Assembly: GCA_040218145.1 (NCBI GenBank)
Contig: JAVJQK010000033.1
Coordinates: 186,001-250,000 of the forward strand
DNA: 64,000 nucleotides
From: Sandaracinaceae bacterium
GTDB lineage: Bacteria; Myxococcota_A; Polyangia; Polyangiales; Sandaracinaceae
Direction of reading: 5' to 3'
Each line of letters starts with the position of its first letter. The stretch's first letter is position 1. Shown piece after piece: positions 1-7,567 of the stretch. A program made the position numbers and the translations under genes. The notes under the pieces are model-generated. The model was not told the origin of the DNA and ran no database searches. It saw only the letters and a list, made by a program, of their open reading frames with translations.

Positions 1-523
1 GCCGCAGGACGCGGGTGGGCTAGTCAAGGACGAGGGCCCGTAGGGCCCGAAGCCAGCCGCAGGCTGGGGCCGCAGGCCTCCTTTACTCGCCCGCACGCGT
101 CCGGCACCGTCGAGGGCGGAGGACGAGCGCCATTCACATTGCTGGGTGCGAGACGCGGACCGTCTAGCCCAGCAGGCGAGCGGAGAGCCGGCGACCCGGG
201 GAGCGGTCACGGCAGCGGATGCGGCAGCGGGAGCGGCAGCGGACTCGGCAGCGGACTCGGCAGCGGACTCGGTCGCGGTCGCGGTCGCGGATGCGGACTC
301 GGTCGCGGACGCGGTCGCGGATGCGGACTCGGCAGCGGACGCGGATGCGGACTCGGGAGCGGCAGCGGATTCGGGAGCGGACTCGGGAGCGGATCCGGGG
401 AGCGGGGACGCGAGCAGATGCGGCGGCGCGAGCAGATGCGGAAGCGGAGCAAGAACCAGGAGCAAGAGTGGCTGGTCGCTCCAGCCCTTTCCCCGCCTGG
501 TCCCGGCACAACCCAGGCGAGCT
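1..523. other. Non-coding stretch at window start
   Basis: No convincing gene is seen here. The open frames that cross it on both strands are low-complexity products of the hexamer array and have no recognisable domain. A small perfect hairpin (CCAGCC, loop GCA, GGCTGG) lies at 53-67, with the repeated word GGGCCC just before it at about 35-50. The stretch is downstream of the minus-strand dioxygenase gene, so it could hold that operon's 3' end, but there is no T-tract after the hairpin. Confidence 0.5.
203..400. repeat. Degenerate hexanucleotide tandem array
   Basis: About 33 consecutive six-base units of the form GCGGNN or TCGGNN (for example GCGGCA, GCGGAC, TCGGCA, TCGGTC, GCGGAT) run without a phase break. 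Because the period is a multiple of three, all frames stay open and give Ser/Gly/Ala/Asp-rich or Arg-rich low-complexity translations, which explains the false open frames. The array ends about 120 bases past the stop of the PhyH-like gene. Confidence 0.8.
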
Positions 524-1540
524 TCAGCTGGCCTGATGCTTCTCGAGCGAGTCCCGCCACACGGGATGCCACGGCGCGACGTGCCCCCGCCTCGCGTAGC
601 GCGCGTCCTGCCGCTCCCACCAGCGTCTCAGAATCGCGTCCTGCACATGCCCCGCGCCTGGCGGTGACGGGAGGGCGAGCGCGCCGAACGGGTTGGGCCG
701 GACGTAGGCCCAGAGCTCGAGCCGGGACGCGGGGCCGCTGGCGTGCCCGCGCGCGTGGAAGCCATGCGTGTCGGCCACGACGAGGGTGTTGGCGGGGACC
801 GCGAAGTCGATCGGCGCTTGGAGACCGAGGCGCTCGCGGTCCGCTTCCGTCAAGCGAAGCGAGCCGCGCGCCGAGTAGCTGTCGCGGTCGGACACCGCGT
901 CCAGGCTGCGCTCGCGCTCCCAGCGGAGGCGCTCCAGGGTCAGCCGGTGGGAGCCGGGCACGAAACGCAGCGGGCCCGCATCGGGGGCGACGTCCTCGAG
1001 GAACAGCCACGCCTTGGCCGTCGCGTGAAAGGTGTCGGAGTGGAGGTGCTTCTGCGGATCGGGCGCGGCGCGGCGGACGCGGTTGAGGATCTGCTGCACG
1101 TAGAAGAGCGGAGGCCAGGTCGAGCCCGCCGCGTAGGCGACGACGCGGCGGAGGCGTGGGTCGCGCACCGCGCGGCCGATGGCCGGCATGCGACGGCGCG
1201 TCGCGCCATCCAGCAGCACGCGGTGCGTCAATGTGTCTCCCTGCACGCACTCCCGCACCTGGCCCCGGTACGCGCGCGCCTCCCGCAGCGCGGCCTCGAA
1301 CGTGGCGGGCGGGAGGAAGCGCTCGATCTTCACGAAGCCGTCTCGCGCGAAGTCGCGCCGCACCGACGCGTCGACCATGGGCGCCAGCTGCGCGCGGCGC
1401 GCCGACACGCAGGCGTGCGCGAGCGCGACGCGGGCCGCGTGCAGGCCGAGGCGGTTCAGGTGTGGATCCCCGAGGATGGGGTTGTCGCGGAAGGACTTCC
1501 CCTGCCCGAAGACCTGGGCGAGCGCGAGCAGACGGTTCAC
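524..1540 (-). CDS. Phytanoyl-CoA dioxygenase (PhyH) family protein
   Basis: Predicted 338-residue Fe(II)/2-oxoglutarate-dependent oxygenase. The expected facial triad is visible: H167-x-D169 in HLHSDTF and a distal His near 262 (GFHARG), followed by an Arg at 273 that would bind 2-oxoglutarate. The cupin-like core runs from about residue 60 to 285. I chose the GTG at 1540 because it overlaps the TGA of the upstream stress-protein gene (GTGA), as elsewhere in this operon, and gives an N-terminus starting NRLLALAQVFG. The much longer open frame upstream is a shadow of the neighbouring gene. The substrate is unknown; PhyH relatives hydroxylate lipids, amino acids and small metabolites. It is the last gene of the operon. 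Confidence 0.8.
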   Translation of the reverse strand: MNRLLALAQVFGQGKSFRDNPILGDPHLNRLGLHAARVALAHACVSARRAQLAPMVDASVRRDFARDGFVKIERFLPPATFEAALREARAYRGQVRECVQGDTLTHRVLLDGATRRRMPAIGRAVRDPRLRRVVAYAAGSTWPPLFYVQQILNRVRRAAPDPQKHLHSDTFHATAKAWLFLEDVAPDAGPLRFVPGSHRLTLERLRWERERSLDAVSDRDSYSARGSLRLTEADRERLGLQAPIDFAVPANTLVVADTHGFHARGHASGPASRLELWAYVRPNPFGALALPSPPGAGHVQDAILRRWWERQDARYARRGHVAPWHPVWRDSLEKHQAS

Positions 1541-2199
1541 GAGACGATCAGCACGCTGCACGGGAAGCGCGTGGCCACGCTGCGCTCGCCGAGCCGATCG
1601 GAGAGCGCGCTGCCGCGCGGCACGAGCAGGAGTCCCCCCGGGCTCTCGGCCACCGCGCGCCGCACGGTCGCGGCCCGGACGTCGATCATGCGGCGCGAGG
1701 CCTGCGCGCGCTCGGCGCCCGGGACGAGCCACACCTCGAGCTTCGCGCCCCGCTCCGCCAGCGCCTCGCCGACCCCCAGCGCGCGCTCCGCCGCCGGGCT
1801 CCCGTCGAAGAGCACCCGCACCGGCGCGCGACGGGCCGCCCGCGGGGACGAGCCGCCCCAGCCGATCAGCGCGACGTCCCCCTCGACGAAACGAGAGAAC
1901 AGCCCCGAGGCCGGCCCGCGCTCGACACGGAAGGCCCGCAGCTCGCGCTCGACCACCTCGCGCGCGCGGGCCGCGATGGCGCGCCACTCCCGCTCGATCT
2001 CCTCGGGCTCGAAGCCGCGCTCCGGGCCGACGCCGAAGCGCCGCGCGAAGGGCTGGCCGGCGAGGCGGAGGAGCGCCTCGTCCTCCAGGAGCACGCCCTC
2101 GAGGTCGACGTCGAAGTGCCCGGCCACACGGGACGCCTCGCGGACGGCGCGCGCCGCGCGCTCGGAGGAGTCCACCACCACGATGACGCGGCGGATCAT
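1537..2199 (-). CDS. Universal stress protein-like
   Basis: 220-residue soluble protein that reads like two divergent UspA-type halves. It opens with IRRVIVVVDSSERA, the usual beta-strand and Asp of Usp folds, and a second half starts near residue 125 with APVRVLFDGSPAAERAL. The end, RFPCSVLIVS, is the typical Usp closing strand. A clear G-x2-G-x9-G ATP-binding motif is not obvious, so nucleotide binding is uncertain. The ATG at 2199 overlaps the stop of the Lon-type gene (ATGA), and its own stop overlaps the next GTG, so the three genes are probably translationally coupled. It may be a stress factor made together with the protease. Confidence 0.65.
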   Translation of the reverse strand: MIRRVIVVVDSSERAARAVREASRVAGHFDVDLEGVLLEDEALLRLAGQPFARRFGVGPERGFEPEEIEREWRAIAARAREVVERELRAFRVERGPASGLFSRFVEGDVALIGWGGSSPRAARRAPVRVLFDGSPAAERALGVGEALAERGAKLEVWLVPGAERAQASRRMIDVRAATVRRAVAESPGGLLLVPRGSALSDRLGERSVATRFPCSVLIVS

Positions 2200-4601
2200 C
2201 CACCGTCTCCCGGCCGCGAGAGGAACGCGCGCGCGCGCTCCGCGAACTGCTCGAGTCGGGCGCGCACCCGGTAGTGGACCGTCCCGCGTGAGTAGAGCCC
2301 GTGCTCGTCGCGCTCGCCCGGGTCCTCCCCCGTCAGGAGCGCGAGCGCCTCGTCGACGTGCGCGACCGCGTAGACCGAGAAGGTCCCCTCCTCGACCGCC
2401 GCGGCCACGTCCTCGCGGAGCATCAGGTGTTGCACGTTCGCGGCCGGCAGGATCACGCCCTGCGTCCCGTCGAGCCCGCGCTCGCGGCACACGTCGAAGA
2501 AGCCCTCGACCTTCTCGTTCGCGCCGCCGATCGCCTGGACCTGGCCCATCTGGTTGACCGATCCGGTCATCGCGAACCGCTGCGCGAGGGGCGCCTCCGC
2601 GAGCGCGCTGATCAACGCGCACAGCTCCGCGAGCGAGGCGCTGTCTCCGTCGACGCCGCCGTAGCTCTGCTCGAAGACCAGGCTCGCGCTCAGGCTGAGC
2701 GGCTGCGCCTCGCCGTAGTGCGCGCCGAGGAAGCTCGAAAGGATCATCACGCCCTTCGAGTGGATGGGCCCGCCGAGCTGCACCTCGCGCTCGATGTCGA
2801 CGACCTCACCCTTGCCGACGCGCACGCGACAGGTGATGCGGTTCGGCCGGCCGAAGCGGCTGTGTCCGATGGCCATCACGCTCAGGCCGTTGATCTGTCC
2901 GACCACGTCGCCGCTCGTGTCGAGCAGGAGGGTCCCGTCCGAGAAGGCCTCGAGCCCGCGCTCGCGGATGCGCCCCTCGCGCTGGCGTCGCGCGTCGATC
3001 GCGGCCTGCACGTCCTCGGCCCGCACGCGCTCGAGCTCTCGTCGCCGCGCGTGCCAGTCCGCCTCGCGCATCACGTCGCAGATGCGCGTGAGGTTGGTCG
3101 TGATCTTCTCGTTGTGATCGGCCAGCCGCGCCGCGTGCTCGACGAGCCGCGCCACGGCGCCGCGGTCGAAGTCGAGCAGCTCTTCGCTCTTGACCACCCC
3201 CGCGGTGAGCCGCGCGAAGTCGGCGACGTGCGCGGCGTCCCAGGGCACGTCGTCCTCGAAGTCGGCCGCGACCTTGAAGAGCTGATCGAAGTCCGGATCG
3301 AGCGCGCTGAGCAGGTAGTAGAGCTGTCGATCGCCCACGAGCACGATCTTGGCGGTCAGCGGGATGGGGTCCGGCTCGAGCGAGCCCGTGCTCATGCCGA
3401 GCGCCTTGCCGAGGGACTCGATCTCGATCTCCCCGTGGCGCAGCGCGCGCTTGAGGCTGTCCCACGCCGACGGCTGCGCGAGCAGTCGCCGCGCGTCGAG
3501 GATGAGCGTGCCGCCGTTCGCGCGGTGCAGCGCGCCAGCCTTGATCAAGGTGAAGTCGCTGACGAGCGCGCCGAGCTGCGCACGCTGCTCGATGCGCCCC
3601 ACGAGTCGGTCGAGCGTCGGGTGATCCTCGAAGACGACCGGCGCCTCGACGGCCTCGCGTCGATCGACCAGCAGGTTCACCCGGTAGCGCCGCAGGGGAC
3701 CGTTTCCACCCAGGAGCGCCTTCTTCACGGCCTCCTCGCCCGAGTCGTCGGCCAGCAGGCTCGGCGCGTGCTCGACCACGTCCTCCTCCACCGCGTCGAG
3801 CCACGACGCGACCTCCGTCGCGTCCGCGAACGCCTCGCGCAGCTCCCGCAGCTGGTGGGCGACGGCGTAGCCCGCGAGCTCGCGCTCGAGCTCCCGCAGC
3901 GCCTCGCGCGCCTCACGCTGCCACCGCGGCGCCTGCCGCATGAGGTCGCGCAAGGCATCTTCCATCTCCGAGAGGGCCTGTTTCAGCTTCGCCTGCTCCT
4001 CCTCCGGGAGCGCCGCGAAGGCTTTGGGGTCCAGCACCTCGCCCTCCTTCAGCGGCGCGAAGGCGAGCCCTCCCGGGGTCCGCAGGAGGCGGAGCCCCTT
4101 CTCCTCGGCTTGATCGGCGAGCGCGCCGAACGCGTCCTCGTGCTGGCTCTCGATGCGCTGCTCGATCACGCGGCGGCGGTTCTGGAACTCCTCCGTCTCG
4201 AACGCGGCTCGGACCACGTCGACGAGGTCCTCCACGAACCGGGACATCGCCTCCTCGAGCGCGTGCCCCCGCCCGGGCGGCAGCGCCATCGCCTTCGGTC
4301 GATCCGCGTCGTCGAACCGGTGCACGTAGACCCAGTCCTGCGGGACCTCGCCGCGCCGCGCCTGCGCCTCGATGACCTCGCGGGCGAGGTGATGTTTGCC
4401 CATCCCCGGCGGCCCGAGCACGTAGAGGTTGAAGCCCTTGCGCTGGATGCTGGCGCCGAAGCGCATCGCCTCCTCGGCTCGGTCTTGCCCCAGCAGGCCG
4501 GCGAGCGGCTCGAGCTCGCCGGTCGACTCGAACGCGAGCGACTCGGGATCGAGGCGACGCCGTACGCGCGCGGCGGGCAGAGGCTCCGGCGTCTTCGTCA
4601 T
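2196..4601 (-). CDS. Lon-type ATP-dependent protease (AAA_32 family)
   Basis: 801 residues. The Walker A motif GPPGMGKHH lies at residues 63-71, a long alpha-helical insertion rich in Glu/Leu follows (about 120-300), then the second part of the AAA module and a C-terminal S16 Lon protease domain. The Ser-Lys dyad is visible as S654 (DGDSAS) and K697 (GGANEKVEGF). There is no N-terminal substrate-binding LON domain and no transmembrane helix, so this is the soluble AAA_32/Lon-like class and not canonical LonA or LonB. The role is cytoplasmic protein quality control. It sits 31 bases after the SelW-like gene and is coupled by ATGA to the stress-protein gene. Confidence 0.88.
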   Translation of the reverse strand: MTKTPEPLPAARVRRRLDPESLAFESTGELEPLAGLLGQDRAEEAMRFGASIQRKGFNLYVLGPPGMGKHHLAREVIEAQARRGEVPQDWVYVHRFDDADRPKAMALPPGRGHALEEAMSRFVEDLVDVVRAAFETEEFQNRRRVIEQRIESQHEDAFGALADQAEEKGLRLLRTPGGLAFAPLKEGEVLDPKAFAALPEEEQAKLKQALSEMEDALRDLMRQAPRWQREAREALRELERELAGYAVAHQLRELREAFADATEVASWLDAVEEDVVEHAPSLLADDSGEEAVKKALLGGNGPLRRYRVNLLVDRREAVEAPVVFEDHPTLDRLVGRIEQRAQLGALVSDFTLIKAGALHRANGGTLILDARRLLAQPSAWDSLKRALRHGEIEIESLGKALGMSTGSLEPDPIPLTAKIVLVGDRQLYYLLSALDPDFDQLFKVAADFEDDVPWDAAHVADFARLTAGVVKSEELLDFDRGAVARLVEHAARLADHNEKITTNLTRICDVMREADWHARRRELERVRAEDVQAAIDARRQREGRIRERGLEAFSDGTLLLDTSGDVVGQINGLSVMAIGHSRFGRPNRITCRVRVGKGEVVDIEREVQLGGPIHSKGVMILSSFLGAHYGEAQPLSLSASLVFEQSYGGVDGDSASLAELCALISALAEAPLAQRFAMTGSVNQMGQVQAIGGANEKVEGFFDVCRERGLDGTQGVILPAANVQHLMLREDVAAAVEEGTFSVYAVAHVDEALALLTGEDPGERDEHGLYSRGTVHYRVRARLEQFAERARAFLSRPGDGG

Positions 4602-4632
4602 GAGGCGACGCTATGTTCGGCGCCCGTGACGA

Positions 4633-4899
4633 TCAACCGTCCGAGTGGCCGAGATCGCGCGAGGGCTCGACGCGATCGCGGATCGCCTGCTTCAGCTCCT
4701 TCGGCTCCGGGAAGCGCCCCTCGACCGCGCGGTCGAAGAGGATCCGACCGTCGAGGAGCACGCGCATCTCGCCCGCCTCTCCCGGCCGGAGCGTCACGCT
4801 CAGTCCCCGCTCGAAGGTGAAGAGCAGCTCCTCGGCCAGCCACGCGGCGCGCGGGAGCCAGCGGCACTTCGGGCAGTAGGTGATCTCCACGCGCGCCAC
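4633..4899 (-). CDS. SelT/SelW/SelH family (Rdx) protein
   Basis: Small 88-residue thioredoxin-like protein. The N-terminal redox motif CPKC (YCPKCRWLPRAAWLA) sits at the end of the first strand, exactly where SelW/Rdx proteins carry CxxU or CxxC; here it is the Cys form. The start is the GTG giving MARVEITYC. It is the first gene of the apparent four-gene minus-strand operon (SelW-like, Lon-type protease, Usp, PhyH), which fits a redox or stress theme. The biochemical role of bacterial Rdx proteins is poorly defined; thiol redox signalling or peroxide handling is the usual suggestion. Confidence 0.8.
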   Translation of the reverse strand: MARVEITYCPKCRWLPRAAWLAEELLFTFERGLSVTLRPGEAGEMRVLLDGRILFDRAVEGRFPEPKELKQAIRDRVEPSRDLGHSDG

Positions 4900-4977
4900 G
4901 CGGCGATGATACCGCCCCTGCCGACCTCGAGGTCCAGGGCTTGCCGCGGCTCCGATGGCGGCTCATTACCAGGCGCG

Positions 4978-6309
4978 ATGAAGAAGCCGCACGTGGTGAT
5001 CCTCGGGGGCGGGTTCGGTGGGCTCGCGACGGCGAAGAGCCTCCGCCGCGCGCCGGTGCGGGTGACGCTCGTCGACCAGAGCAACCATCACCTCTTCCAG
5101 CCCCTGCTCTACCAGGTCGCCACCAGCGCGCTGACCGCCCCCGACATCGCCGCGCCGCTGCGCAAGCTGCTCCGCAAGCAGGAGAACACGCAGGTGCTGA
5201 TGGCGCGGGCGGTGTCGATCGATCCGGACGCGCGGGTCGTGCGCCTGGACCAAGGAGAGCTCGAATACGACTACCTCGTGCTCGCGACCGGCATGGTCAA
5301 CAACTACTTCGGACACCCGGAGTGGGAGGCCCACGCCCCCGGCCTCAAGACCTTGCGGGAGGCGCTCGACGTGCGCTCACGGGTGCTGCGCGCCTACGAG
5401 GCGGCGGAGCGAGAGACCGACCCCGAGCGGCGCAAGGAGCTGCTGACGTTCGTGCTCATCGGGGCCGGTCCGACCGGCGTCGAGATGGCCGGCGCGCTGC
5501 GCGAGATCGCCGCGGAGACGCTCGCGGCCGATTTCCGCACCTTCGACGCGGACAAGGACGTGCGCGTGGTGCTTCTCGAGGGCACCGACCGCGTCTTGCC
5601 CGCCATGCACCCGGAGTCGTCGCGGGACGCGCTGACCTCGCTGAAGGAGCTCGGCGTGGAGGTGCACCTCGAGACGTTCGCGGAGTCGGTCGACGCGCAC
5701 GGCGTATGCACCGCCGACGGGATGCGCATCCAGGCGGCCACCGTGGTCTGGGCGGCGGGCCTGAAGGCGAGCCCGCTGACCGAGGGCCTCGGCGCCGAGC
5801 GGGATCGCGCGGGCCGGGTCAAGGTCGAGCCGGACCTGACCGTGCCGGGCCGCCCGGAGGTCTACGTGCTCGGCGATCTCATCTCGCTCGAGCAGGACGG
5901 CGAGCCGCTGCCGGGGGTGGCGCAGACCGCGATCCAGAGCGGGAAGTTCGCGGCCGAGCAGATCGACGCCGAGGTCCAGGACCTCCCGAAGCGCGCACGC
6001 TTCGTGTACAAGGACAAGGGCTCCATGGCGACCATCGGGCGCGCGCGCGCCGTCGCCGAGGTGTCGAGCAGCCGCTTCAGCGGCTTCTTCGCGTGGATGC
6101 TCTGGCTGGTCATCCACATCCTCTTCCTCGTGGACTTCCGCAACCGCATCGCGGTGCTGATGGAGTGGGCGTACGCGTACGTCACCTGGCGCCGGAGCGC
6201 GCGCGTGATCCTCGACGCGCCGAGCCGCCACCGGCCGGCGCTGGAGCGCGACGCGATCTTGCGCTCCGAGCTGACGCGCAGCAGCGAGCGCCCGGCCGCG
6301 ACGGACTGA
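4978..6309 (+). CDS. ndh: Type II NADH:quinone oxidoreductase (NDH-2)
   Basis: 443-residue flavoprotein that transfers electrons from NADH to the quinone pool without pumping protons. The FAD Rossmann motif GGGFGG is at residues 10-15 and the NAD(P)H motif GAGPTG at about 162-167. The third FAD contact resembles VYVLGDLISL, followed by PGVAQTAIQSG, a signature of NDH-2. The C-terminal hydrophobic segment at about 370-388 (FFAWMLWLVIHILFLVDF) is the membrane anchor typical of the family. The ATG at 4978 gives the Rossmann strand right at the N-terminus. Its stop directly abuts the stop of convergent sixA. Confidence 0.93.
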   Translation: MKKPHVVILGGGFGGLATAKSLRRAPVRVTLVDQSNHHLFQPLLYQVATSALTAPDIAAPLRKLLRKQENTQVLMARAVSIDPDARVVRLDQGELEYDYLVLATGMVNNYFGHPEWEAHAPGLKTLREALDVRSRVLRAYEAAERETDPERRKELLTFVLIGAGPTGVEMAGALREIAAETLAADFRTFDADKDVRVVLLEGTDRVLPAMHPESSRDALTSLKELGVEVHLETFAESVDAHGVCTADGMRIQAATVVWAAGLKASPLTEGLGAERDRAGRVKVEPDLTVPGRPEVYVLGDLISLEQDGEPLPGVAQTAIQSGKFAAEQIDAEVQDLPKRARFVYKDKGSMATIGRARAVAEVSSSRFSGFFAWMLWLVIHILFLVDFRNRIAVLMEWAYAYVTWRRSARVILDAPSRHRPALERDAILRSELTRSSERPAATD

Positions 6310-6783
6310 TCACTCCAGGAAGAGCTTCGGCGGCAGCAGCGCCCGGAGCTGCATGCGGCCGGGCCGCGGCGTGCCTCGCAGCTGCGCGACGCCGCCCTTC
6401 TTCATGCGAAAGCGCGCGTCGCCGTCCGCCGGCTCGCCCACGACGAGCCACGCGATCAGCTCGCTGAGCCACGGCTCGTGTCCCACCACCGCGACCGTCT
6501 CGCCGGCCTCCCCGAGCACCTCGAGCAGCCCGCGTGAGGGCGGCGCGGCGAGGGCCTCGTGCGGCTCGATCGCGCGCCCCAGCGAGGTCATCAGCTCGGC
6601 CGTCTGGGCCGCCCTCCGCCAGGGGCTGTGCAGGACCCGGTCGAAGCGGAGCTCGAGCCGCTCCAGGCCCGCCACGCAGCGCGCGAAGCGCTTTCGCCCC
6701 GACTTGGTGAGCGCGCGGCTCGCGTCGACGAGATCGGGCCGCCGCTCCTCCGCGATGGCGTGCCGGACGACGTAGAGATCCAT
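6310..6783 (-). CDS. sixA: Phosphohistidine phosphatase SixA
   Basis: 157-residue histidine-phosphatase superfamily member of SixA length. The catalytic RHA motif is at residues 7-9 (H8 would be the phospho-acceptor), and the second-half VVGHEPWLSELIAWL motif supplies the other catalytic His. The phosphate-pocket Arg appears in VLHSPWRRAAQTAEL. SixA proteins remove phosphate from histidines of HPt or NPr-type carriers. It is a single gene convergent with ndh, with no spacer for a conventional terminator between the two stops. Confidence 0.9.
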   Translation of the reverse strand: MDLYVVRHAIAEERRPDLVDASRALTKSGRKRFARCVAGLERLELRFDRVLHSPWRRAAQTAELMTSLGRAIEPHEALAAPPSRGLLEVLGEAGETVAVVGHEPWLSELIAWLVVGEPADGDARFRMKKGGVAQLRGTPRPGRMQLRALLPPKLFLE

Positions 6784-6817
6784 CGGCGCCGAGCCTCGCG
6801 CGGCCCCTGGGGTCGGG

Positions 6818-7420
6818 TCAACAGCTGGCGCGCCCCGGCTCGAGCTCCGCGCGCACGCACTCCGGGACCCGGAGGATCCAGTCCCGGAGGAGCGGCGCGA
6901 ACACGCCCGTGAGCAGCCCCGCGCCGACGTCGGCCCGGATGCCCCAGGTGACGATCGACTCGCGGCCGCCCGCCCAGCGCGTGACCATCAGGAAGCCCCG
7001 GCCGGCGCGCACGTCGTGGGGCCGCGTGCGGTCGAGCTCGAAGTCGATGGTGTAGCGCTCCGGATCGGGCCGCACGACGGCGTAGTAGGACGTCTGCACG
7101 AACGCGTAGCGGTGTCGCAGGTAGACGAGCCGACGGCCTGCTCGCCGCTCGATCTCGCGGGCCTCGACCACGCCCGGGAGTAGCCGCGGGTAGCGGGTGA
7201 CGTCGTCGATCACGCGCCACACCTCACGGCGAGGCGCGCGGACCCGCAGCCAGCTGGTGCCGCCGATGTAGCGAAAGCGGCCGGCGCGGGTGGTCCGGGG
7301 ACGCCGGACGAGCTCGCCCTCGTCCAGCCGATGGCGCTCGCGCGGCGTCAGCGCGTCCTGGGCCGAGGCCACCAGGGTGACCGCAGACAGGCACACGAGC
7401 GCCACCGAGAATCGCCTCAT
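6818..7420 (-). CDS. Exported SRPBCC/START-like domain protein
   Basis: 200 residues from the ATG at 7420 (MRRFSVALVCLSAVTLVASAQD), which gives a clean Sec signal peptide; the longer frame starting nine codons upstream would spoil it. The mature part has the pattern of a polyketide-cyclase/START-like helix-grip fold: WLRVRAPRREVWRVIDDVTRYPRLLPGV, then alternating strands and a C-terminal helix. Such domains bind hydrophobic ligands in a cavity. The presence of a signal peptide suggests a periplasmic lipid or small-molecule carrier. It is divergent from the porin gene, across a 147-base intergenic region. Confidence 0.7.
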   Translation of the reverse strand: MRRFSVALVCLSAVTLVASAQDALTPRERHRLDEGELVRRPRTTRAGRFRYIGGTSWLRVRAPRREVWRVIDDVTRYPRLLPGVVEAREIERRAGRRLVYLRHRYAFVQTSYYAVVRPDPERYTIDFELDRTRPHDVRAGRGFLMVTRWAGGRESIVTWGIRADVGAGLLTGVFAPLLRDWILRVPECVRAELEPGRASC

Positions 7421-7436
7421 CGCCCCCTCACATACC

Positions 7437-7459
7437 CCCGCGAGCATTTTTTTCGCGGG
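7437..7459. promoter_or_regulatory. Inverted repeat in divergent intergenic region
   Basis: A seven-base perfect inverted repeat (CCCGCGA and TCGCGGG) encloses a nine-base, T-rich loop. It lies 17 bases upstream of the START-like gene and about 110 bases upstream of the porin gene, so it is better placed as an operator or 5'-UTR element than as a terminator. Confidence 0.35.
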
Positions 7460-7503
7460 CGCGCCCCCGAGATTTCCACGTGATTTCGAAGGTGTTTCCC
7501 GGG

Positions 7504-7520
7504 TTGACTCATTCCTGAGT
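7504..7520 (+). promoter_or_regulatory. TTGACT -35-like hexamer overlapping ACTCA/TGAGT palindrome
   Basis: TTGACT at 7504-7509 matches a sigma-70 -35 box, and it overlaps a perfect inverted repeat ACTCA-TTCC-TGAGT at 7507-7520, about 50 bases before the GTG of the porin gene. I see no good -10 box at the usual spacing, so only the palindrome is certain; a regulator site controlling the porin-amylase pair is inferred. Confidence 0.35.
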
Positions 7521-7567
7521 GACGGAGCCCTTCAAGTCGGCGACATTTCCGCTACGCTCGGTTCGCC

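Noticed and set aside
146-667. Plus-strand frame of 173 codons rich in Ala/Asp/Ser
   Set aside because: It is a translation of the hexamer array running into the antisense of the PhyH gene; no domain or ribosome site.
1540-2203. Extended N-terminus of the PhyH gene up to an ATG at 2203
   Set aside because: This part is the stress-protein gene read in another frame; the GTGA overlap at 1540 gives the better start.
2301-4820. Plus-strand frame of 839 codons opposite the Lon-type gene
   Set aside because: Antisense shadow of a well-conserved protease; His/Arg/Glu-rich composition with no motifs, typical of high-GC antisense frames.
7437-7459. T-rich hairpin read as a Rho-independent terminator
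   Set aside because: The T-run is in the loop, not after the stem, and the hairpin lies upstream of both divergent genes.
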